A DNA stretch of 64,000 nt from Rhodobacteraceae bacterium M382 (GTDB taxonomy: Bacteria > Pseudomonadota > Alphaproteobacteria > Rhodobacterales > Rhodobacteraceae). The notes beneath the pieces are model-generated. The model worked only from the letters and a program-made list of their open reading frames with translations. It was not told where the DNA came from and ran no database searches. The stretch covers positions 671,501 through 735,500 of the forward strand of contig CP081098.1 in the NCBI GenBank assembly GCA_025141015.1. Direction: 5' to 3'. Below, piece after piece: positions 53,771 to 60,923 of the stretch (position 1 is the first letter of the stretch; each line of letters opens with the position of its first letter). The position numbers were made by a program, and so were the translations under genes.

Positions 53771-54751
53771 TCAGGGTGCGATGATCGGCTGGGCCTTGAG
53801 GTCGCTGACCATTGGCGTGGCACCTTCAAAGGTCGAGCCTTCTTCGAACCAGCTGCGAGGGGCCGGTGCGCCCCACAGGGTCTGGCGCTGCGGATCGGTG
53901 AGCGACCAGCGGATCGCCTCCAGATCCGGGTCAACAGTCTGATAGTCTGAACAATAGATCTCAATCCGGTGGCCATCCGGGTCCAGCACATACAGGAAAA
54001 ACGCGTTTGAAATTCCGTGCCGTCCAGGGCCGCGTTCGATATTGGCGACATAGCCGGTGGTCGACATCAGATCGAGCAGATCAATGATGTTCAGCGGTGT
54101 TGGCACCCAGAACGCAGTGTGGTGCAGGCGGGGGCCGAGACCATTGGTAAAGGCCACATCGTGCACACCGCCCTTGCGGTGCATCCAGGCGGCCCAGACC
54201 CGGCCGCTTTCGTCATCTTCGGTGTATTCCGTGACCCGAAAACCGATGTCGTTATAGAAGGCAACCGATGCATCAACGTTGGCAGAGAACATGTTGAAGT
54301 GATCAATTCGCAGGGGTTTGACCCCGTTGTAAAGCTTGTACTTTTGGTGAATCGGCTCCAACCGGTCCATTGTGACATAGAATTCCAGCGGGATGCCCCA
54401 AGGGTCTCGGGTGCGCAAGACACGGCCCAGATGCGGGCGTTTGACCCATTCGACCGGCAGGTCGCGGCTGGCAAAAAACTCGGCAGCCTTGTCCAGATCC
54501 GGTTCGTCATACAATTTGAACCCCAGCACGCCTACTTCGGCCGTATCAGCCTGTACCAGAACAATACAATGATGCCCGCGTTCTTCCATCGCACGCAAAT
54601 AGATGCGGTGGTCGTCTTCCTGAGTGACCTGAAGGCCTAGAATGTCGACGTAAAAGGCACGTGAGGCAGCCAGATCAGTGACGCGGTATTCCACATGGGA
54701 CAGGCGAACGATGTTGAATGGCGGGTAGAGGTTTGGCGCGGGGACTGGCAT
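53771..54751 (-). CDS. 3,4-DHPA 2,3-dioxygenase, VOC (type I) family
   Basis: A 326-residue extradiol ring-cleaving dioxygenase of the vicinal-oxygen-chelate fold, resembling the homoprotocatechuate 2,3-dioxygenases of Brevibacterium and Arthrobacter. Four beta-alpha modules are visible; the metal ligands are His151 (RIDHFNMFSANV), His210 or His211 (PRLHHTAFWVP) and Glu264 (DGHRIEIYCSDY). Opening the catechol ring of 3,4-dihydroxyphenylacetate gives 5-carboxymethyl-2-hydroxymuconate semialdehyde. An unrelated LigB-type enzyme for the same reaction lies two genes upstream in the operon. Confidence 0.9.
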   Translation of the reverse strand: MPVPAPNLYPPFNIVRLSHVEYRVTDLAASRAFYVDILGLQVTQEDDHRIYLRAMEERGHHCIVLVQADTAEVGVLGFKLYDEPDLDKAAEFFASRDLPVEWVKRPHLGRVLRTRDPWGIPLEFYVTMDRLEPIHQKYKLYNGVKPLRIDHFNMFSANVDASVAFYNDIGFRVTEYTEDDESGRVWAAWMHRKGGVHDVAFTNGLGPRLHHTAFWVPTPLNIIDLLDLMSTTGYVANIERGPGRHGISNAFFLYVLDPDGHRIEIYCSDYQTVDPDLEAIRWSLTDPQRQTLWGAPAPRSWFEEGSTFEGATPMVSDLKAQPIIAP

Positions 54752-54769
54752 GCGTGTTCTTTCCTTGGA

Positions 54770-55603
54770 TCAACGGGTTATGGCTGTGGTGCCCATGAGG
54801 ATTGGATCAGTTGCACCGACATAGAGATAATCGGACTGGTAGATTCCCAGACGGGCGCACATCGCCTGTGATGACGGGTTGTCGGCCTTGACGCCGCTGG
54901 AAAACCCGCGAGCACCAAATTGGTTGGCGAGGATCTGAATGGTCTTGGCACCAACCCAGCAGGCCAGGCGCTGGCCGCGCCAATCTGCATGGGTGGCGAG
55001 CATCCCCCAAAAGGCTTCGTCGTGACGGGTGCTGGTTGGGTGATACGACATGTAGCCGCCGCCCGAGGCAACGACCTGGCCGTCGCCGGTTTTGACAAAA
55101 AGCATGACACCTTTGGGCCCCTGTCCCCGCATGACCGACCCGGACGGTGGCAAAACACCGGCGTCGACCGACATTTGGCAGATGTCATGGATCGTCTGAT
55201 CAGGCGTGTCAGCTGTGACAGCGCATAGCTGCAAACCTGTCGGGGGGCTGAATGCTTCCAGAAATGCGATGCTGGATGTCAGCGCAGAGCCGCGGCCCCA
55301 ATATTGCTCCCACACCACTGGGGCCAGCCGGGCATCCGAATAGGCCTGGGTATAGGCGTCACGGTGCGATCTGTTGGTGAACTGGGCACTGGCATAGCCC
55401 TGAAGGCGGCACAGGTCGATGACCCGATCCGCGATCTGTGCCCGGGATTCATCCGGACAGCCGACATAGGACACAGTCCGCCCCTGAAACGTGAAACTGG
55501 GGTTGTGCCCCACCAACCTGTACAGGGCCCGTGCCCGACGCACGACGGCAATTTGTTCAGGTGTCCCATACAGGATGTCATCTGTTGAAGTCTCAGCGAT
55601 CAC
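54770..55603 (-). CDS. GNAT-like acetyltransferase in hpa cluster
   Basis: A 277-residue cytosolic protein. The C-terminal half carries a GNAT fold: VMLFVKTGDGQVVASGGGY then the acetyl-CoA region ATHADWRGQRLACWVGAKTI and DNPSSQAMCARLGIYQSDYLY. The N-terminal half also has weak GNAT-like features, so it may be a tandem. No known hpa pathway step uses an acetyltransferase. Its place between the two dioxygenase genes suggests modification or detoxification of an aromatic amine or acid; that is inference. GTG start with GGAAG upstream. Confidence 0.75.
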   Translation of the reverse strand: MIAETSTDDILYGTPEQIAVVRRARALYRLVGHNPSFTFQGRTVSYVGCPDESRAQIADRVIDLCRLQGYASAQFTNRSHRDAYTQAYSDARLAPVVWEQYWGRGSALTSSIAFLEAFSPPTGLQLCAVTADTPDQTIHDICQMSVDAGVLPPSGSVMRGQGPKGVMLFVKTGDGQVVASGGGYMSYHPTSTRHDEAFWGMLATHADWRGQRLACWVGAKTIQILANQFGARGFSSGVKADNPSSQAMCARLGIYQSDYLYVGATDPILMGTTAITR

Positions 55604-55654
55604 GGGCGGGCTTCCTTTGGGGTCTCTGCTTGCACAGATTAAGGGCGCAGGGTT

Positions 55655-56509
55655 TCAAGTCACGGGAAAGATCACATTGGTCTGGCCTGTGCCCGAACTG
55701 GGGAAATAGTCGGTGACGACTTCGCATTTGCCATCGTACGCGTCCCATCCGAGCGCCCCATACAGCATGGCAGTGTCATGCATGGATCCTTCTCCGCAGC
55801 AGAATTCAGCATATTCGCCAAGCATCTTGAGGAAGGTGGCGTGATCGCCATTTTGCCACAGCTCCAGCACCCGCAGATCCATCTGGTGATTGAATTCGCT
55901 GCTGATGGTAAAGGTGCCGTTGTTGGCGGCGTAATCCTTGTTCGCCCAGATCTTGTGAGAGAGCGACCCGGATGCCACCAGAAGGACTTTGCTGTCGCTG
56001 GCCTCGACCGCCTCTCGGATGGCCTGGCCGACCAGGCGGCTTTCCTGGTGATCATGTACGGTGGCCCAGGCGGCGACCGAGACAACTTTCATTGAATGCT
56101 GACGCGACATGAACCGCATGGGAACCAGGGTGCCGTATTCAAGTTCCAAACTGTCCAGATGATGCGCCAGAGTGTAGGCACCCTTGTCAGATGCAATCTG
56201 GGCGATCGCGTCGCCCAGGTCCGGGTTGCCCGCATATTCATAGGGCATATCCTGAATGAACTGCGGGAATTCGTTCGAGGTGAACAGCCCTTTGAACCGA
56301 TGGTTGGCGTTGATGTGAAATCCTGCGTTGATCACCCAATGGGTGTCACAGATCACCACTGTGTCGGCCTCCAGCTGCTTGGCTCGCCGTGCAATTTCGT
56401 AATGGCCATCTATGGCAGGCTGGCGTTTGCCCTTCACGGGGCCGTCCTGTTCGGACATCAACATGGTTGGCACATGGGTGCATTTGGCGGCGAGAACGAT
56501 TTCTCCCAT
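55655..56509 (-). CDS. hpaD: 3,4-DHPA 2,3-dioxygenase, LigB (type II) family
   Basis: A 284-residue extradiol dioxygenase of the LigB fold that closely resembles E. coli HpaD along its whole length (KCTHVPTMLMSEQ, ICDTHWVINAGFHINANH, HHLDSLELEYGTLVPMR, VASGSLSHKIW, CCGEGSMHDTAMLYGALGWDAYDGK). His12 and His57-region histidines plus a later glutamate provide the iron site. It produces 5-carboxymethyl-2-hydroxymuconate semialdehyde. It shares no fold with the VOC enzyme encoded at 53771. Confidence 0.95.
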   Translation of the reverse strand: MGEIVLAAKCTHVPTMLMSEQDGPVKGKRQPAIDGHYEIARRAKQLEADTVVICDTHWVINAGFHINANHRFKGLFTSNEFPQFIQDMPYEYAGNPDLGDAIAQIASDKGAYTLAHHLDSLELEYGTLVPMRFMSRQHSMKVVSVAAWATVHDHQESRLVGQAIREAVEASDSKVLLVASGSLSHKIWANKDYAANNGTFTISSEFNHQMDLRVLELWQNGDHATFLKMLGEYAEFCCGEGSMHDTAMLYGALGWDAYDGKCEVVTDYFPSSGTGQTNVIFPVT

Positions 56510-56530
56510 TGGTTCCTCCAGTTGGTTGGG

Positions 56531-56582
56531 GTGAGGGGCCAGCCCCTCACACTCCCCGGGATATTTACGGCCAGATGAAAGG
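56531..56582. repeat. Dispersed gene-end element, copy D, with hairpin
   Basis: In the gap between the hpaE stop and the hpaD start lies a 9-bp hairpin GTGAGGGGC-CA-GCCCCTCAC (56531-56550), followed by CCGGGATATTTACGGCCAGATGAAA, the reverse orientation of the core seen in copies A-C with more divergence. Its hairpin-plus-core architecture is like copy B. Confidence 0.65.
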
Positions 56583-56593
56583 GATCGGGGCGA

Positions 56594-58105
56594 TCAGGCC
56601 CCCAGACGTGGGATGGTGTGTTGCCCCAGGGCAAAGCCGATGTGTTTCTGTTCCATGTAAAAATCGAACGACCAATCTCCGCCATCGCGTCCGATGCCGC
56701 TGGCTTTGACGCCGCCAAACGGGGTGGGCAGGTGGCGCACGTTTTCACTGTTTACCCAGATCATCCCGGCCTCGAGGCGATCGGTGACCCGCAGGGCGCG
56801 GGACAGGTCATTGGTCCAGACATAGGCAGTGAGGCCATATTGAGTGTCATTGGCCATTTGCAAGGCGTGGTCTTCGTCAGAAAAGCGGATGGCGGTCAGG
56901 ACCGGGCCAAAGATTTCTTCCTGGGCGATGGTCATGTCGTTGGTGGCGTTGGTGAACAGGGTGGGGCGGACGAACCACCCCTGATCGCCAACCCGTTCGC
57001 CCCCGGCGGCGACGGTGGCACCGTTTTCGCGGGCAATATCGAAATAGGAGGTCACCTTGTCGAAATGCACCTTGTGGATCAGCGGGCCGACTTCGGTTTG
57101 CGGATCCAGCGGGTGGCCGACGCGGATGTTGTTGACCCGTTCGATCAACTTGGCTTCGAATGTATCTGCGATGCTGTCCTGTACCAACAGGCGTGACGAA
57201 GAGGTGCAGCGTTCGCCGTTCAGCGAATAGATCATGAAGATCGCCGCATCCAATGCGCGGTCCAGGTCGGCATCATCAAACACCACCACCGGATTCTTGC
57301 CGCCGAGTTCGAAATGTACGCGTTTCAGAGTGTCGGCACCCTGTTTCATGATCATTGATCCGGTGCTGGATTCCCCGACAAAGGCAATGGCCTTGATGTC
57401 CGGATGTTCCGTCAGTCGTTTTCCGGCTTCTTCGCCAAATCCGTTCACAAGGTTCCAGACGCCTGCCGGCAGGCCGGCTTCATGGGCGATTTCGGCCAGT
57501 ATGCGCGCGGTCAGGGGGCTGAATTCTGCGGGTTTGTGCACGACGGTGCAGCCGGCTGCCAGTGCCGGGGCAATCTTCCACGTCGACAACATGAAGGGCG
57601 TATTCCACGGGGTGATCACCCCCACGGGGCCGATCGGCACGCGGGTGGTCACATTCATCAGGGTAGGTGACTGCAGTTGCTGGCCATCCCGCGCGGCGGT
57701 GACCTTGTCGGCAAAGAAGCGGAAATTTTCGGCACCGCGCAGCGCAGCTTTGGACATGAAGCGCAGGGCTTGTCCCGTGTCCCAACATTCGCACATAGCG
57801 ATTTCTTCAGCGCGTTCCACAATCAGGTCTGCAATCCGGTGCAGGATCTTCTTGCGCTCGAGCGCAGGCATATCACGCCAGACAGGAAAGGCATCGCGCG
57901 CAGCCCTGGCTGCGGCATCGATGTCATCGTTGTTGCCGCGTGCGACCTGGCAGATCAGGCTTTCATCTACGGGCGAGGCGTTTTCGAAGGATGCCCCGGA
58001 AAGGGCTGGTTGGCTGGTGCCATTAATCAGGTTCAGGATTCCATCGGTGCGGAACCGTTCCAGATAAGCGGAGAGTTTGTCGATATTGGCGGGCAGGGCA
58101 GTCAT
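56594..58105 (-). CDS. hpaE: CHMS dehydrogenase
   Basis: A 503-residue NAD-dependent aldehyde dehydrogenase converting 5-carboxymethyl-2-hydroxymuconate semialdehyde to the acid. Typical segments: PWNTPFMLSTWKIAPALAAGCTVVHKPAE, FVGESSTG, the general-base glutamate in FELGGKNPVVVFDDADLD, catalytic cysteine in LNGERCTSSSRLLV and the C-terminal GGVKASGIGRDGG. Its start overlaps the hpaF stop by four bases. Copy D of the gene-end element follows. Confidence 0.95.
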   Translation of the reverse strand: MTALPANIDKLSAYLERFRTDGILNLINGTSQPALSGASFENASPVDESLICQVARGNNDDIDAAARAARDAFPVWRDMPALERKKILHRIADLIVERAEEIAMCECWDTGQALRFMSKAALRGAENFRFFADKVTAARDGQQLQSPTLMNVTTRVPIGPVGVITPWNTPFMLSTWKIAPALAAGCTVVHKPAEFSPLTARILAEIAHEAGLPAGVWNLVNGFGEEAGKRLTEHPDIKAIAFVGESSTGSMIMKQGADTLKRVHFELGGKNPVVVFDDADLDRALDAAIFMIYSLNGERCTSSSRLLVQDSIADTFEAKLIERVNNIRVGHPLDPQTEVGPLIHKVHFDKVTSYFDIARENGATVAAGGERVGDQGWFVRPTLFTNATNDMTIAQEEIFGPVLTAIRFSDEDHALQMANDTQYGLTAYVWTNDLSRALRVTDRLEAGMIWVNSENVRHLPTPFGGVKASGIGRDGGDWSFDFYMEQKHIGFALGQHTIPRLGA

Positions 58106-58497
58106 TGAGAGGTGCCTTTCTTGAGATGGTCGCGGATGGAGCCGGTCTTGGGGGACAGCTCGGCGTCGATGTCGCGCATCTCAAAGGACAGCGCGATGGA
58201 ATGGGTTTGCATGGTCGGCGTCAGAAAGGTTTTCGCCGCGGCAAAGATCTGGGCGCTGGCGCGTTTGCGGGTCTCTAGATCGCGCCCGGCACGCAGCCTT
58301 ACTGAAATATCGATGTAGCCGTGATCCGAGTTGCCGTCGGCGATCGACACGTGATCAGCCCGAAAGGCGCGCACCCGGATGCCGGCCAGCGGAAATACAC
58401 CGGTTTCGATCATTGCGTTGCGCAGGGTATCGCAGAGCGCGGGCATGTCGATCCGGTCCTCCATGTTGGCGGAATAGTCGATGCTGAGGTGGGGCAT
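58102..58497 (-). CDS. hpaF: CHM isomerase
   Basis: A 131-residue trimeric isomerase of the 4-oxalocrotonate tautomerase superfamily that moves the double bond of 5-carboxymethyl-2-hydroxymuconate. The sequence MPHLSIDYSANME provides Pro at position 2, which becomes the catalytic N-terminal proline after Met removal. It is the first gene of the 14-gene minus-strand run, across from hpaR, with a promoter immediately upstream. Confidence 0.93.
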   Translation of the reverse strand: MPHLSIDYSANMEDRIDMPALCDTLRNAMIETGVFPLAGIRVRAFRADHVSIADGNSDHGYIDISVRLRAGRDLETRKRASAQIFAAAKTFLTPTMQTHSIALSFEMRDIDAELSPKTGSIRDHLKKGTSQ

Positions 58498-58527
58498 GAG
58501 AATCTCCGGCTTGATATATCGTTAACA

Positions 58528-58556
58528 TGTGTAGCAGTTTGAAATCAACTTGTCAA
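58528..58556 (-). promoter_or_regulatory. Candidate sigma-70 promoter of hpa operon
   Basis: On the minus strand, TTGACA (complement of 58551-58556) is a perfect -35 hexamer; 17 bp later TACACA (complement of 58528-58533) is a weak -10. It is about 30 bp upstream of the hpaF start. Confidence 0.6.
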
Positions 58557-58559
58557 ACT
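58536..58559. promoter_or_regulatory. Candidate HpaR operator
   Basis: AGTTTGA and TCAAACT form perfect 7-bp arms with a 10-nt spacer; the right arm overlaps the -35 element of the hpaF promoter. Position and symmetry suit a MarR-family dimer such as HpaR, encoded divergently. Confidence 0.6.
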
Positions 58560-58614
58560 CGGAAAAAATACCGCTGCCGATTGCCTTTGCGAGCGAGGGG
58601 GGTGATAATTGCGT

Positions 58615-59058
58615 ATGAACACACGACTGCCTTCAACGTCCCGATCTTTGCCGATCGCTTTGCTGCGCGCGCGCGAGCAGGTGATGGGACCCATACGCGC
58701 GATGTTGAGCGAATCCGATGTGACCGAACAACAGTGGCGGGTCCTGCGGGTTTTGGAGGAAGACGGGCCGATGGAGCCGACGCGCATTGCCGAACTGGCG
58801 TGTTTGTTGTTGCCTAGCCTGACCCGTATCCTTCAGAAGCTGGAAGAAAAGCAGTTGATCAGCCGCGAGCGCGACACCGTGGATCGCCGCAAACAGGTGG
58901 TTCGGATTTCAGAAGCCGGATCGGCACTGATTGCGACAAATCTGGAGGCCAGCGTCGCGCTGATGGACAACGTCCGTCACCGTATGGGGCAGGACCGATA
59001 TGAGGCGTTGTTGGATCTGTTGAACGAGTTGGACCAAATCGGCGACTCGGACGTGTAA
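58615..59058 (+). CDS. hpaR: HpaR, MarR family regulator
   Basis: A 147-residue dimeric winged-helix repressor of the homoprotocatechuate operon. The match to HpaR proteins is visible in TSRSLPIALLRAREQVMGPIR, then the DNA-binding helices (TEQQWRVLRVLEEDGPMEPTRIAELACLLLPSLTRILQKLEEKQLI) and the wing RERDTVDRRKQVVRI. A TTG at 58609 has a better-spaced AGGGGGG site and could be the true start, adding two residues. It is divergent from hpaF; in E. coli HpaR is released by pathway substrates. Confidence 0.92.
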   Translation: MNTRLPSTSRSLPIALLRAREQVMGPIRAMLSESDVTEQQWRVLRVLEEDGPMEPTRIAELACLLLPSLTRILQKLEEKQLISRERDTVDRRKQVVRISEAGSALIATNLEASVALMDNVRHRMGQDRYEALLDLLNELDQIGDSDV

Positions 59059-59370
59059 AGTAGATGATTGGCGATGTTTCGGATGCGGTTCCTGGCGCAG
59101 GTCGATAGGTTGATGACGCGAACGGCGTAGAACGTTGTGTGTTCCAGATAACGCTTGAAAACACCTGATATTGGAGGGTGAAATTGCGTTATCTAACTGT
59201 TTTTGTGACGAAATCAACGACGATCCCGATTGCAGAGGCTTGGTTCCCCTGGTCGTGACTGTTCGCAACATACTGTGAAATAGTCGCAAACAGGGCAGTC
59301 CGTGACCGAAATCGCCCTGTGATTTCTCCCGGTTCTCTCCAACTCTGGTGGAGAATTGAGAGAGGACACC
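59059..59370 (+). other. Structured leader upstream of sox operon
   Basis: A 312-bp gap between hpaR and soxB without a gene. It holds three inverted repeats: AGATAACGC/GCGTTATCT with a 31-nt loop (59146-59194), ACAGGGC/GCCCTGT with a 17-nt loop (59290-59320), and an imperfect hairpin (59334-59363) whose 3' arm, GAGAGA, is part of the soxB ribosome-binding site. These could be regulator sites, an hpaR terminator, or an RNA switch. It matches none of the riboswitch classes I know. Confidence 0.5.
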
Positions 59371-60621
59371 ATGCGGTATTCCGGTCTGAAAGTGATCAAG
59401 GAGGCCCTGACGGGCCACAAGGGATGGCGCCCGGCCTGGCGCGATCCGGAACCCAAAAAAAGCTATGATGTGATCATCATTGGTGGCGGTGGCCACGGGT
59501 TGGCTACGGCCTATTACCTATCAAAGGTCCATGGCATCACCAATGTCGCGGTGATCGAAAAGGGGTATATCGGCGGCGGCAACGTCGGTCGGAACACCAC
59601 GATTATCCGCTCGAACTATTTGCTGGATGGCAACGAGCCTTTTTACGAGCTGTCGCTGAAGCTATGGGAAGGGTTGGAGCAGGACTTCAACTATAACGCC
59701 ATGGTCAGCCAGCGCGGTATTTTGAACCTGGTGCATACGGATGCACAACGGGACGCGGCGCGGCGGCGCGGAAATGCGATGATTCTGAACGGATCGGACG
59801 CCGAGCTGCTGGACGCCAACGGTGTAAGGTCGATGTATCCGTTCCTGAATTTCGACAATGCACGGTTCCCGATCAAGGGCGGTCTGCTGCACCGTCGCGG
59901 TGGCACGGTGCGCCACGATGCGGTGGCCTGGGGTTATGCCCGTGGCGCCGACATGCGTGGCGTCGATATCATTCAGAACTGCGAAGTTACGGGCTTCAAG
60001 ATCGAGAACGGCAAATGTCTCGGCGTGGAAACCTCCAAAGGGTTCATTGGCGCCAAGAAAGTGGCCTCTTGTGTCGCGGGATCTTCCAGCCGGGTGATGG
60101 CGCAGGCAGGAATGCGCCTGCCAATCGAAACCCACGTTTTGCAGGCCTTTGTTTCAGAGGGTCTGAAGCCGTTGATCGACGGGGTCATCACCTTTGGCGC
60201 AGGTCATTTTTATTGTAGCCAGTCAGACAAAGGCGGTTTGGTGTTCGGCGGTGACCTGGACATGTACAATTCTTATGCTCAACGCGGCAACCTGCCGGTG
60301 GTCGAAGATGTCGTCGAAGGCGGCATGGCGCTGATCCCGGCGCTGGGCCGGGTGCGGTTGCTACGCTCGTGGGGCGGCGTCATGGACATGTCGATGGATG
60401 GGTCTCCCTTTATCGACAAGACCCATATCGACGGGCTCTATTTCAACGGTGGGTGGTGTTATGGCGGGTTCAAGGCGACCCCGGCGTCAGGTTGGTGCTA
60501 TGCGCATCTTTTGGCGACCGACACCCCGCACGAAGTGGCAACGGCTTACCGACTCGACCGGTTCCGTTCGGGCCGCATGATTGACGAAAAGGGCGTTGGC
60601 CCTAATCCGAACCTGCACTGA
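59371..60621 (+). CDS. soxB: Sarcosine oxidase subunit beta
   Basis: A 416-residue flavoprotein subunit where sarcosine or a similar N-methyl amino acid is oxidised. The FAD motif is DVIIIGGGGHGLATAYYL (about 33-50), followed by EKGYIGGGNVGRNTTIIRSNY. His182 in GGTVRHDAVAWGYAR corresponds to the histidine that carries the covalent FMN at the alpha-beta interface (by family knowledge). ATG at 59371 has GAGAGAGG upstream, which may be masked by a hairpin. First gene of soxBDAG. Confidence 0.95.
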   Translation: MRYSGLKVIKEALTGHKGWRPAWRDPEPKKSYDVIIIGGGGHGLATAYYLSKVHGITNVAVIEKGYIGGGNVGRNTTIIRSNYLLDGNEPFYELSLKLWEGLEQDFNYNAMVSQRGILNLVHTDAQRDAARRRGNAMILNGSDAELLDANGVRSMYPFLNFDNARFPIKGGLLHRRGGTVRHDAVAWGYARGADMRGVDIIQNCEVTGFKIENGKCLGVETSKGFIGAKKVASCVAGSSSRVMAQAGMRLPIETHVLQAFVSEGLKPLIDGVITFGAGHFYCSQSDKGGLVFGGDLDMYNSYAQRGNLPVVEDVVEGGMALIPALGRVRLLRSWGGVMDMSMDGSPFIDKTHIDGLYFNGGWCYGGFKATPASGWCYAHLLATDTPHEVATAYRLDRFRSGRMIDEKGVGPNPNLH

Positions 60622-60635
60622 AGGAGGGATAACAG

Positions 60636-60923
60636 ATGATCATCAACCATCCGATCCTGGGCCCCCGCGATGCACAGGAATTCACCTATCTGGGCGACGC
60701 CAGCCTGATCGACCGGCCCGATTGGCAGGCCGATGACGCGGCGGACCAGTTCCATGACTATGTCTATCTGCGTGACAACCCGGCGGGCATCCACCGCGAA
60801 TTGTGGTTCCATGAACAGGGCGACCGGTCCTGGCTGGTGGTGACGCGCAATACGCTGACCCACGAGATTTCCAAAGTCGAATTGGCCCGTGATGTGGCCC
60901 GCGCACGGGGGCGGAGCAAATGA
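60636..60923 (+). CDS. soxD: Sarcosine oxidase subunit delta, zinc-site variant
   Basis: A 95-residue small subunit. The family pattern is clear (YVYLRDNPAGIHRELWFHEQG), but the zinc ligands are changed: classic delta subunits have C-P-x-C-G near the N-terminus and H-x3-C later, whereas this one reads INHPILGPR and FHEQGDR, so both N-terminal cysteines are lost (His5, Leu8), His59 is kept and the last cysteine is Asp63. Zinc binding is therefore doubtful. It lies between soxB and soxA as usual; soxA overlaps its end by four bases. Confidence 0.9.
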   Translation: MIINHPILGPRDAQEFTYLGDASLIDRPDWQADDAADQFHDYVYLRDNPAGIHRELWFHEQGDRSWLVVTRNTLTHEISKVELARDVARARGRSK

